Assembly (NCBI GenBank): GCA_937873245.1 | Contig: CALMVY010000023.1 | Span: forward strand, 1 to 6,297 | Source: an uncultured Arthrobacter sp. | Lineage (GTDB): Bacteria > Actinomycetota > Actinomycetes > Actinomycetales > Micrococcaceae | Direction: 5' to 3' | DNA length: 6,297 bases | Shown: piece by piece, positions 1-5,198 of the stretch | Numbering within the stretch: position 1 is the first letter of the stretch | Layout of the letters: each line of letters begins with the position of its first letter | The notes under the pieces: model-generated | Told to the model about the DNA's origin: nothing | Databases searched by the model: none | What the model saw: the letters and a program-made list of their open reading frames with translations, nothing else | Translations under genes and position numbers: made by a program

Positions 1-1
1 C

Positions 2-205
2 GAAGTGGAGACAGTCCTGGGCAGCAGCGAAGGCCCGGCCGGCGAAGAGCAACTCCGGGACTGGTCCGAGGAGGCCAACGACGCCCTCGCCCTGCTGCTG
101 GCCGAGTCCTGGTACGTGGAGGTCTTTGACCCGCTGTGGGGACGGAACGGCGTGCTCCTGCCGGCAGTGCTCACGGCGCTGGCCGGCGTGGAAACAGGCG
201 GCTAG
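2..205 (+). CDS. C-terminal end of an unrecognised protein (partial)
   Basis: An open frame enters from the window's left edge and stops at 203-205, giving about 67 residues. A GTG at 5 could be read as a start, but no ribosome binding site can be seen before it and the frame is open upstream, so this is most likely the tail of a longer gene. The visible part is acidic and helical at first (a run rich in E, D, L and A), followed by a hydrophobic end containing SWYVEVFDPLWGRNGVLLPA. I do not recognise the family and see no catalytic motif, Cys pair or membrane anchor. Codon choice (mostly G/C in third position) agrees with the actinobacterial genes that follow. It lies more than 300 bases before the MFS gene, with a separate promoter region between them, so it is probably not part of that operon. 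Confidence 0.55.
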   Translation, partial: EVETVLGSSEGPAGEEQLRDWSEEANDALALLLAESWYVEVFDPLWGRNGVLLPAVLTALAGVETGG

Positions 206-242
206 GGCGAGTCCCGGCTAATGCTCAAGGCTCAGTCCGGAC

Positions 243-283
243 ACGACTTTTGAACTCCGGGCTACGCCGCGTAGTTCAGTCGT
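243..283. other. Imperfect inverted repeat after the partial gene
   Basis: The 3' arm CGTAGTTCAGTCGT (270-283) pairs with a 5' arm made of ACGACT (243-248), GAA (252-254) and CTACG (262-266), with bulges of TTT and about seven bases; the apical loop is CCG. It lies 38 bases after the stop codon of the partial upstream gene. It could be a transcription end or a processing structure for that gene, but there is no T-run after it, so a standard intrinsic terminator is not supported. Confidence 0.4.
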
Positions 284-445
284 CACAGGTGCAGCGCTAA
301 TCTTGGGGCACATCGGCCATGACCGAATCGACGTGCTCTCCGCAGCCGGCCCAGGTGATTTTTCCACAACGATTACAACGAACTGCAGCGCACATCTGAA
401 CTCCAATTTCGGGGTGCCGCGGATGCCGCACCTGATACAGCAATA

Positions 446-461
446 ATACCCCATAGGGTAT
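446..461. promoter_or_regulatory. CsoR/CstR-like operator upstream of MFS gene
   Basis: ATACCC-CATA-GGGTAT is a perfect inverted repeat with 6-base arms. From memory of the family, CsoR/RcnR/FrmR/CstR repressors bind short C/G tracts flanked by AT-containing palindromic ends, and CstR sites contain ATACCCC...GGGTAT. The repeat overlaps a possible -10 hexamer, which would suit repression. The matching regulator gene is not in the window, so assignment to this family is inference from the site alone. Confidence 0.6.
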
Positions 462-464
462 ATT
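459..464 (+). promoter_or_regulatory. Possible -10 box for the MFS operon
   Basis: TATATT matches the sigma-70-type -10 consensus at five of six positions and shares its first three bases with the right arm of the operator. No good -35 lies at the usual distance; the nearest candidate, TGATAC at 433-438, would need a 20-base spacer. Transcription would begin near 470, at the base of a leader hairpin. Confidence 0.4.
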
Positions 465-469
465 GAGGG

Positions 470-488
470 GGTCCCTGCCACAGGGGCC
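470..488 (+). other. Leader hairpin of the MFS transcript
   Basis: Bases 470-477 and 481-488 form an 8-bp stem (GGTCCCTG / CAGGGGCC, one G-U pair) closed by a CCA triloop. It falls where the predicted transcript would start and ends 15 bases before the ribosome binding site, so it could stabilise the 5' end. Function is untested. Confidence 0.35.
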
Positions 489-514
489 ATGCCCGGGAGC
501 CCCGAAGGATCACC

Positions 515-1831
515 ATGAACACGCAGGAACGCCCGGAAGGCCTGACGCCAGAGCAGGCCACCAGCCCTGGGCACATCACTGCCTCCGCCCGGCCCGGCGT
601 GGAGAATCAGCGCCTTCAACGCCGCGTGGTCTCTGTCCTTGTCGGCGGCCAGATCCTCGGCGGCATCGGCATGGGAGCCACGCTTTCCCTGGGCTCCCTG
701 CTGGCAGCACAGCTCTCCGGATCCAACGCGTGGTCCGGCATGGCCGCCACGATGAGCACCCTCGGCGCCGCCTTCGCCGCAGTCCCCCTGGCCCGGCTGG
801 CGCAGGCCCGCGGCCGTCGGATCTCGCTGTCCACCGGCGCCCTGATTGCCGGCGCGGGCGCCGTCACGGCTATCGCCTCAGCCGCCCTGGCCACTTTTCC
901 GCTGCTGCTGCTGGGCCTCATGCTCCTAGGTGCAGGGTCCGCCGTGAATCTGCAGGCCCGGTTCGCCGCCACCGACCTATCCCGCCCCGGCTCCCGCGGC
1001 CGGGACCTCTCGATCGTGGTGTGGTCGACCACAATCGGCGCCGTTCTGGGCCCGAACCTCTTCGGTCCCGGCGAGACCGTCGGCGGTGCCTTGGGCCTTC
1101 CCCCGCTCACTGGCGCGTTCGCCTTTTCCGTGGCCGCCCAGCTCGCGGCCGCCGTCGTTTATGCGGCAGGCCTGCGGCCCGACCCCCTGCTCACCGCGAT
1201 GGCCTCACGCGTGCCCGACCCTAAAGCACCCCAGCCCAAGAGCGGCTTGCGGATTCTGCGGAGCAACCCCAAGGCGCGGTACGCGGTGGCGGCCGTCGCC
1301 CTCAGCCACGCCACGATGGTGGCGCTCATGTCAATGACGCCCGTGCACCTGCGCGACCACGGGGCCAGCCTCACGGTAGTAGGCCTGACGATCAGCCTGC
1401 ACATCGCCGGCATGTACGCGCTGTCTCCCGTTTTCGGCTGGATGGCGGACAAGGCTGGCCGGCTGCCGACCATCATTTTGGGCCAAGGGATGCTGCTGGT
1501 TTCGTTGATGCTGGCGGGAGTCGCGCCGGACTCCGGCACCGCCGTGACCGCGAGCCTGATCCTGCTCGGGCTGGGCTGGTCCGCCTCGGTGGTTGCCGGT
1601 TCGGCCATGGTGGCCGAGTCCGCGCATATGCAGGACCGGCCGGCGATCCAAGGCGCTTCTGACCTGAGCATGAACGCGGCCGGGGCGACAGCCGGCGCGC
1701 TGGCCGGCCCGGCGCTGGCCGCCGTCGGGTATTCCGGGCTCGGTTTCTTCTCCATCGCCCTGGTGGTCACCGTGATCATCTGGACCGCCCTGCAGCCACG
1801 ACGCCCCAGCCCAGACCAGGAACAGCCATGA
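515..1831 (+). CDS. MFS transporter, 438 aa, substrate unknown
   Basis: A major facilitator superfamily permease of normal length (438 residues, 12 predicted membrane segments). The N-terminal 36 residues are polar and cytoplasmic. Segments 1-6 span roughly residues 38-220 and segments 7-12 roughly 255-425, separated by a loop of about 35 residues (221-254). The superfamily signature between segments 2 and 3 appears as LARLAQARGRR (92-102). Its repeat in the second half, GWMADKAGR (308-316), is closer to the consensus. A His-Met-rich stretch in segment 7 and the following loop (SHATMVALMSMTPVH, 264-278) is unusual and could contribute to substrate recognition. The ATG at 515 is supported by GAAGGA at 504-509. 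The stop overlaps the next start (ATGA, 1828-1831), so the two are translationally coupled. A CsoR-like operator upstream suggests induction by copper or reactive sulfur species. Substrate and transport direction cannot be read from the sequence. Confidence 0.9.
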   Translation: MNTQERPEGLTPEQATSPGHITASARPGVENQRLQRRVVSVLVGGQILGGIGMGATLSLGSLLAAQLSGSNAWSGMAATMSTLGAAFAAVPLARLAQARGRRISLSTGALIAGAGAVTAIASAALATFPLLLLGLMLLGAGSAVNLQARFAATDLSRPGSRGRDLSIVVWSTTIGAVLGPNLFGPGETVGGALGLPPLTGAFAFSVAAQLAAAVVYAAGLRPDPLLTAMASRVPDPKAPQPKSGLRILRSNPKARYAVAAVALSHATMVALMSMTPVHLRDHGASLTVVGLTISLHIAGMYALSPVFGWMADKAGRLPTIILGQGMLLVSLMLAGVAPDSGTAVTASLILLGLGWSASVVAGSAMVAESAHMQDRPAIQGASDLSMNAAGATAGALAGPALAAVGYSGLGFFSIALVVTVIIWTALQPRRPSPDQEQP

Positions 1832-2361
1832 CACTCAACAGCGAGCCCGCACAGAACACCGGCCCGGGCGCCGGAACACCAACGGGCCGCGTCCGGCAAC
1901 TCCAGCAGGTGCTCCGCAGCTGGTCCCGGGCACGCGTGGTCGCGACCATCGTCGCAGCCGGGTTCGCCGCCGTCTTCCTGATGACCGCCAACGGCATGTT
2001 TTCCGGCGGTGGCACCGGCTGGACGGGCTACGCCCTGGTGGGCGCCGGATCGATCCTGGCTGGCTTGCTGGTGGGGAGCTTCGTGAACGCACCGATCGGC
2101 GCGGCGGCCACGCTGTGCGATCTGCGCTGGCCCACCCTGGGCCTTTTCGGCGCGGTGTGGGCGAGCTCAACGAGGGAGGCTGTTCCGGTGGCCCAGATCG
2201 CCGTCGGCCTGCTGTCCCTGGCCGTGATGGCCTGGGCCCTGCACGGGCGGCTGGAACTGGAGCGCAAGGTCACGCTGGGCCGCAACCCGCAGGATAACGA
2301 CGTCGACGCTTGCACCGACTGCCGGCCGCTGTTTCCCGCCAAGCCGCGTCCACCCGTGTGA
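1828..2361 (+). CDS. Small membrane protein with C-terminal CxxC, 177 aa
   Basis: I do not recognise this family. The start overlaps the MFS stop as ATGA, and this coupling is the main support for both the start and a shared role. After a polar N-terminus (1-34) there are likely membrane segments at about 36-58, 66-94, perhaps 100-113, and 119-139. The cytoplasmic or external tail (140-177) contains CTDC (Cys162 and Cys165) just before a Pro-rich end. Another Cys is at 97. A CxxC pair in a soluble tail is typical of thiol redox or metal-binding sites, and this fits the thiol theme of the region, but it is not proof. It may modify or assist the MFS permease, for example as an accessory subunit or a metal/thiol sensor tail. 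Codon use matches the MFS gene. Confidence 0.8.
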   Translation: MTLNSEPAQNTGPGAGTPTGRVRQLQQVLRSWSRARVVATIVAAGFAAVFLMTANGMFSGGGTGWTGYALVGAGSILAGLLVGSFVNAPIGAAATLCDLRWPTLGLFGAVWASSTREAVPVAQIAVGLLSLAVMAWALHGRLELERKVTLGRNPQDNDVDACTDCRPLFPAKPRPPV

Positions 2362-2384
2362 AGGGCGCGGCTGCCGGGAGCAGG

Positions 2385-2810
2385 TCAGAGGCGGATGTAA
2401 GCCCAGCCGTCCCATTGACGCTGGGCGAGGTGAGCGATAGCTGCCGGGACCATTTCGACGCCGGCCAGCAGGCCCTCCGCCGACACTCCCGCTGAACGCA
2501 GGCTGTTCCCGCAGGCCAGCACCCGGACGCCGCTGGCGACGGCGCCGGAAATGGCGTCCCCGGAGCCCGAGCCCTCCGCCAAGTGGACAACACCCGGTCC
2601 CTGGATGACAGCCTCGACGCGAACCTCTGGTCCGAGCGCCGCTACAGCGTTCTGGCTGCTCCGCAGCACCCCGGCAAGGGCGCCGTCATGCAAAGGGCCG
2701 GCCGAGTGAGCCACGATGCCGCGCGGGCGCTCCGCAGGCAGCGCCCCGGGCCGGATCCCGCCGTGTTCAGCGGCGTCCTCGGCATGGTTTTGGGCTGCAA
2801 ATTCAGACAC
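2385..2810 (-). CDS. DsrE-like sulfur-relay family protein, 141 aa
   Basis: A DsrE/DsrF-like protein of the COG1416 type, compact and cytoplasmic. The family features I recognise are an N-terminal strand GIVAHSAGP (31-39), a helix with SSQNAVAALG (51-60), the strand VEAVIQGPGVVHLA (65-78), the conserved LACGNSLRSAGV segment (98-109) with Cys100, and the C-terminal VPAAIAHLAQRQWDGWAYIRL (121-141). Cys100 aligns with the position used for persulfide chemistry in sulfur-trafficking DsrE relatives, although many COG1416 proteins have no proven function. The GTG start at 2810 is supported by AAGGAG on the minus strand (2821-2816), five bases away. The first 25 or so residues are extra and low in conservation. 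The gene ends 23 bases from the convergent CxxC gene and diverges from the DsbA-like gene, with a matched palindrome near each promoter. Confidence 0.85.
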   Translation of the reverse strand: MSEFAAQNHAEDAAEHGGIRPGALPAERPRGIVAHSAGPLHDGALAGVLRSSQNAVAALGPEVRVEAVIQGPGVVHLAEGSGSGDAISGAVASGVRVLACGNSLRSAGVSAEGLLAGVEMVPAAIAHLAQRQWDGWAYIRL

Positions 2811-2838
2811 ACAATCTCCTTCAGCGCGGACGGGGCCT

Positions 2839-2854
2839 CCCGGTGAAAACCGGG
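2839..2854. other. Perfect hairpin in the dsrE-like leader
   Basis: CCCGGT and ACCGGG enclose four bases (GAAA on the plus strand, TTTC on the minus strand). In the minus-strand transcript it lies about 17 bases before the AAGGAG ribosome binding site of the DsrE-like gene, so it could affect translation or mRNA stability. On the plus strand it would have a GNRA-type tetraloop, but no transcript is expected there. Confidence 0.4.
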
Positions 2855-2870
2855 CCGGGCAATTTCCTGC

Positions 2871-2900
2871 ATGCTAGCGGCCGCCGCACGAAAATGTACA
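2871..2900 (-). promoter_or_regulatory. Possible promoter of the DsrE-like gene
   Basis: On the minus strand, TGTACA (2900-2895) and TAGCAT (2876-2871) are separated by 18 bases and fit the loose actinobacterial pattern with TAnnnT at -10. Transcription would start near 2864, giving a leader of about 54 bases. The -35 lies inside the AATGT-N4-ACATT palindrome, which would allow repression. Confidence 0.35.
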
Positions 2901-2906
2901 AACATT
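2893..2906. promoter_or_regulatory. Palindromic operator copy 1 (AATGT-N4-ACATT)
   Basis: AATGT-ACAA-ACATT is a perfect inverted repeat with 5-base arms. It shares both arms and the spacer length with the site at 3011-3026 but has a different spacer sequence, which points to recognition of the arms by a dimeric protein. It overlaps the predicted -35 of the DsrE-like gene. The regulator family is not identified. Confidence 0.55.
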
Positions 2907-2927
2907 CCGGGGGGAACTCTCGGCCCG

Positions 2928-2950
2928 CGGCCAGGCCCGTGGCCGGTTTT
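2928..2950 (+). other. GC-rich hairpin followed by TTTT
   Basis: CGGCCA (2928-2933) and TGGCCG (2940-2945) form a 6-bp stem around GGCCCG, followed by GTTTT. It resembles a weak terminator on the plus strand, but no plus-strand gene lies just upstream. It sits between the two operator copies and might insulate the DsbA-like promoter from stray transcription. Confidence 0.25.
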
Positions 2951-2971
2951 CGCGACGGAATTTTCCGGTGT

Positions 2972-3000
2972 TTTACAACAGCGGGTAGGTCACGTAGCCT
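2972..3000 (+). promoter_or_regulatory. Possible promoter of the DsbA-CcdA operon
   Basis: TTTACA (2972-2977) matches five of six bases of the -35 consensus. TAGCCT (2995-3000), 17 bases further, has the TAnnnT form accepted at actinobacterial -10 sites. Transcription would start near 3007, directly before the operator at 3011-3026. An alternative -10, TATACA at 3018-3023, lies inside that operator but has no clear -35. Confidence 0.4.
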
Positions 3001-3010
3001 CGCAGTCACT

Positions 3011-3026
3011 AAATGTCTATACATTT
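3011..3026. promoter_or_regulatory. Palindromic operator copy 2 (AAATGT-N4-ACATTT)
   Basis: AAATGT-CTAT-ACATTT is a perfect inverted repeat with 6-base arms, one base longer on each side than the copy at 2893-2906. It lies at or just after the predicted start of the DsbA-CcdA transcript and ends 21 bases before the GAGGAG ribosome binding site, a typical place for a repressor site. The two palindromes are centred about 119 bases apart, across a divergent promoter region. Confidence 0.6.
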
Positions 3027-3058
3027 CAGCGCCCCTACGGCACGCTTGAGGAGCCTCT

Positions 3059-3811
3059 ATGCCCACCTTGACCAAGCCCAGACCCGAAGCCGCCAAGCCA
3101 CGTCGCCGCACTGCATCGATAATCCTGCCGGCACTAGGCATCGCTGTGCTGCTGCTGTTCGTGGGACTACTCTCCTACCAGGGTGCCGCGGCCCAAAAAG
3201 GCGCCGACAAACAGCGGCAGTCCCAGGACGCCACGAGTCCCGCCGGCGAAAAACTGGACATGTCCCGCCGGGTCGCGGGCGATCCGACCGCCATCGGAAG
3301 CGCGGATGCACCGGTCGTTCTGGTGGAGTATGCCGACTACCGCTGCCCGTTCTGCGGGCTGTTTTCCCGGGACACCCTTCCCCCGCTGGTGGCCAAGTAC
3401 GTTGAGCGCGGAGACCTGAGGGTGGAGTGGCGTGACCTGCCGGTCTTTGGGGCCGAGTCATCCGCCGCCGCGGTTGCCGGGCGCGCGGCCGGCGAGCAGG
3501 GGCGGTTCTGGGAATTCAACAAGGCCGTCTTCGCGATCGCACCGGAACGCGGCCACGCCGAACTGCCCCGGGAGCGGCTGATCCAGCTTGCCGGCGACGC
3601 AGGAGTCCCTGACTTGAAGAAGTTCGAAGCGGACCTGGACTCCGCCGAACTCAAGGCGGCGGTGTCCAAAGACGCCCAGGAGGCAGCCGCCCTGGGCGCA
3701 ACCGGCACCCCCACCTTCCTCGTGAACGACACCCCGCTCGTTGGTGCGCAGCCGCTGGCCACCTTTGAGAAGGCCATCGAGGCTGCACTGAAGTCGGCCA
3801 AGGGTAACTGA
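3059..3811 (+). CDS. Membrane-anchored DsbA-like thiol oxidoreductase, 250 aa
   Basis: A thioredoxin-fold protein of the DsbA/BdbD type (Thioredoxin_4-like), probably acting outside the membrane to form, isomerise or reduce disulfides. Residues 1-18 are basic and 20-40 form one membrane segment without a lipobox, so it is likely an N-terminal anchor. A polar linker (about 41-72) leads to the catalytic domain. The active site is CPFC (Cys96-Pro-Phe-Cys99) in the context EYADYRCPFCGLF, and the cis-proline loop is TGTPTF (Pro218). The helical insertion expected in DsbA proteins lies between about 130 and 205. Length is normal for the family. The ATG at 3059 has GAGGAG at 3048-3053 with a five-base spacer. 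The stop and the next start share a base (TGATG), so it is coupled to the CcdA-like gene, its probable electron partner. The palindrome just upstream suggests repression shared with the DsrE-like gene. Confidence 0.93.
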   Translation: MPTLTKPRPEAAKPRRRTASIILPALGIAVLLLFVGLLSYQGAAAQKGADKQRQSQDATSPAGEKLDMSRRVAGDPTAIGSADAPVVLVEYADYRCPFCGLFSRDTLPPLVAKYVERGDLRVEWRDLPVFGAESSAAAVAGRAAGEQGRFWEFNKAVFAIAPERGHAELPRERLIQLAGDAGVPDLKKFEADLDSAELKAAVSKDAQEAAALGATGTPTFLVNDTPLVGAQPLATFEKAIEAALKSAKGN

Positions 3812-4749
3812 TGGACATCGGCTACGCCGGGGCGTTCCTGGGCGGCGTCCTTACCCTGCTGAGCCCTTGCTCGGCACTCTTGTTGCCGGCCTTCTTTGCG
3901 TATGCCTTCTCCACCAAGACCCGGCTGGTGGCACGAACAGGGCTGTTCTACCTGGGCCTGCTGAGCACCCTGGTGCCGCTGGGCATATTTGCCGGGGTAC
4001 TTGGGTCCCTCGTCACGCAGCACCGGCCAGTCCTGATCGGCGTTTCAGCGGCCCTGGTGATCATCCTGGGAGTCGCCCAGATCGCCGCAATCCGGCTTCC
4101 CTCCGGACTCGCACCGACGGCCGGCGCCGGACCATCCCGGCTTTCCGTCTTCGCCCTCGGCACCGTTTACGGTGTCGCCGGAGTCTGCACCGGGCCCATT
4201 TTGGGCTCCATCCTGACGGTGGCGGCAGTGGGCAGCAACGCCGTCTACGGCGGCGCACTGCTGGCCGTATTCGCGTTAGGGATGGCGTTGCCGCTGTTTG
4301 TCCTGGCCCTCTTGTGGGATCGGCTGGGCATCTCCGGCCGGCGCTGGTTGCGGCGGCGGCCGCTCACCATCGGGACGTGGTCGAATTCCTGGCTGATGAT
4401 CGTTTCCGGCCTCATTTCCGTCGGCATCGGGGTGCTTCTCCTGATCAGCGACGGGACGGCTGGCCTGGGCGGCGTGCTGACAGTCCAGGACCAGTTCCGG
4501 GCAGAATCGGCTGCTACCGAGGCTGCCGCCGGCATCCCCGACCTCGTTGTCGCCGGGGTCGCGGCCCTGGTTCTCGCGGTCGGCGTGGCACTGTATTTCA
4601 AGAGCCAGCGGAACGAGTCACCCGTGCCGCACCGAGACACACCCGGAGCAGTGGAGCAGCAAAATGCGCCGGAGACCGCGACCAACCGGACCGTCAGCGC
4701 CGCTGGCCCGGCCCAGCCAAAGACAGGGATGCCCGATGATCCGCAGTAA
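3811..4749 (+). CDS. CcdA-like transmembrane thiol electron carrier, 312 aa
   Basis: A CcdA/DsbD-beta type membrane protein that passes reducing equivalents from cytoplasmic thioredoxin to thiol proteins outside. The two hallmark cysteines are in place: Cys20 in LLSPCSALLLPAF within segment 1 and Cys126 in GVAGVCTGPILGS within segment 4, each next to a Pro, and the two halves show the expected internal repeat. Likely membrane segments are about 4-30, 42-66, 73-95, 111-138, 146-170, 192-213 and 243-264. The seventh segment and a polar tail (265-312, rich in P, A, E, T and Q) extend beyond the six-segment core. It overlaps the DsbA-like gene by one base and the next gene by 14 bases, with all three on one transcript. 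The pairing argues that the CPFC protein is its direct partner. A role in cytochrome c maturation is possible but no cytochrome gene is visible. Confidence 0.92.
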   Translation: MDIGYAGAFLGGVLTLLSPCSALLLPAFFAYAFSTKTRLVARTGLFYLGLLSTLVPLGIFAGVLGSLVTQHRPVLIGVSAALVIILGVAQIAAIRLPSGLAPTAGAGPSRLSVFALGTVYGVAGVCTGPILGSILTVAAVGSNAVYGGALLAVFALGMALPLFVLALLWDRLGISGRRWLRRRPLTIGTWSNSWLMIVSGLISVGIGVLLLISDGTAGLGGVLTVQDQFRAESAATEAAAGIPDLVVAGVAALVLAVGVALYFKSQRNESPVPHRDTPGAVEQQNAPETATNRTVSAAGPAQPKTGMPDDPQ

Positions 4750-5089
4750 ATCCGGAACTTTGATGCCTGCCTTGGCGCAGTGGCCCGCGCGGCGCTGGCT
4801 GGCCGCGGCCGTGGCAGCCGCCGCCACCTACCTCGGGGTGGCCGTGCCCACGGACCTGATCGACACGCCGCTCTTCAGCCGCGAGATCCCGCCGACCTGG
4901 TGGTCCTTCCCGGTCCTCGGCGTCACCGCGGTCCTCACCGGATTGCTGCTGGCCACCTACGTCTCCCGTGAACCCGCCGGCGGCGAACAACCCGCCGGCG
5001 GCGACTCCGGTGCCGTAGATGATCGCGGCCCGAGGGGGGCCCGCCACGGCGGCGATTCCGGCCACCGTCGCCGCCCGGGCCACCGCTAA
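4736..5089 (+). CDS. Small membrane protein, probably truncated, 117 aa
   Basis: The ATG at 4736 lies 14 bases inside the end of the CcdA-like gene. The start of the protein looks real: a basic N-terminus, a membrane segment at about 20-37, the stretch PTDLIDTPLFSREIPPTWWSFPV (38-60), and a second membrane segment at about 58-76. From memory, actinobacterial proteins with this beginning sit beside DsbA and CcdA genes and continue through further membrane segments carrying a CPVCNK-type Cys pair. Here that part is absent. After residue 78 there is a Gly/Pro-rich repeat (EPAGGE-QPAGGD) and then a low-complexity Arg/Gly/His-rich end with no hydrophobic segment, stopping at 5087-5089. The change happens close to where foreign sequence begins, so the tail is probably out-of-context sequence. 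The family recollection is not checked. Confidence 0.6.
   Translation: MIRSKSGTLMPALAQWPARRWLAAAVAAAATYLGVAVPTDLIDTPLFSREIPPTWWSFPVLGVTAVLTGLLLATYVSREPAGGEQPAGGDSGAVDDRGPRGARHGGDSGHRRRPGHR
4971..5004 (+). repeat. Two direct copies of a 16-base repeat
   Basis: AACCCGCCGGCGGCGA occurs at 4971-4986 and again at 4989-5004, a period of 18 bases that encodes EPAGGE and QPAGGD in frame. It is the last part of the small membrane protein that still reads sensibly. It could be a natural linker, a replication-slippage product, or the place where unrelated reads were joined. Confidence 0.6.
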
Positions 5090-5198
5090 AATCGATGTCC
5101 CCACCAAGTTCCCCTTCGGTGACTCGGTTGAACTCGTTGTCACGACCGACAAGCCGGCCACCTTCCCGCTCTACCTGCGGGTGCCGGGGTGGTGCCAG
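5085..5198 (+). pseudogene. Fragment of a GH127/DUF1680-type protein
   Basis: In one frame these bases encode AKIDVPTKFPFGDSVELVV followed by TTDKPATFPLYLRVPGWC. The pattern YPFGD...(V/I)...P..F.L.LR(I/V)PGW is characteristic of the beta-sandwich part of DUF1680/GH127 proteins (beta-L-arabinofuranosidase and relatives, normally about 600 residues or more). Only about 36 residues are present. Before them the frame gives low-complexity Ala/Pro-rich residues up to a TAG at 5016-5018. After the PGWC the expected continuation (a small loop and a Trp-containing beta strand) is missing. Thus it is not a functional enzyme here. It may be a genuine gene remnant or, more likely, a stretch from another organism joined into the contig. 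Confidence 0.55.

Larger units (their letters stand above)
206..514. other. Non-coding region between partial gene and MFS gene
   Basis: I find no convincing gene in these 309 bases. They hold an imperfect hairpin (243-283), a CsoR-like operator (446-461) overlapping a possible -10 box (459-464), a leader hairpin (470-488) and the GAAGGA ribosome binding site (504-509) of the MFS gene. A 26-codon frame starting with ATG at 319 has no ribosome binding site or recognisable content. Base composition is more AT-rich than the flanking genes between about 340 and 465, as expected for a promoter region. Confidence 0.7.

Noticed and set aside
319..399. 26-codon frame starting with ATG in the region before the MFS gene
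   Set aside because: No ribosome binding site, no membrane or signal character, and composition like non-coding DNA.
218..619. Minus-strand frame of about 130 codons crossing the MFS promoter
   Set aside because: It runs through the operator, leader hairpin and MFS start; its product is rich in Pro, Arg, Ser and Cys without a recognisable motif. It is a by-product of high GC.
1159..1899. Long minus-strand frame opposite the MFS gene
   Set aside because: The plus-strand MFS product has clear membrane segments and family motifs, while the opposite frame gives low-complexity Ala/Pro/Arg-rich residues only.
2362..2384. Bidirectional terminator between the convergent CxxC and DsrE-like genes
   Set aside because: The 23 bases contain no stable inverted repeat or T-run, so termination here is not supported by sequence.
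2869..2884. GCATGC, GCTAGC and GCGGCCGC overlap like a cloning polylinker
   Set aside because: No vector or adapter sequence is seen around it, and the run lies inside a coherent promoter region where TAGCAT on the minus strand serves as a plausible -10. Chance palindromes are common at this GC content.
3337..4023. Minus-strand frame opposite the DsbA-like and CcdA-like genes
   Set aside because: It spans two well-supported genes whose catalytic cysteines and cis-proline are in place on the plus strand.
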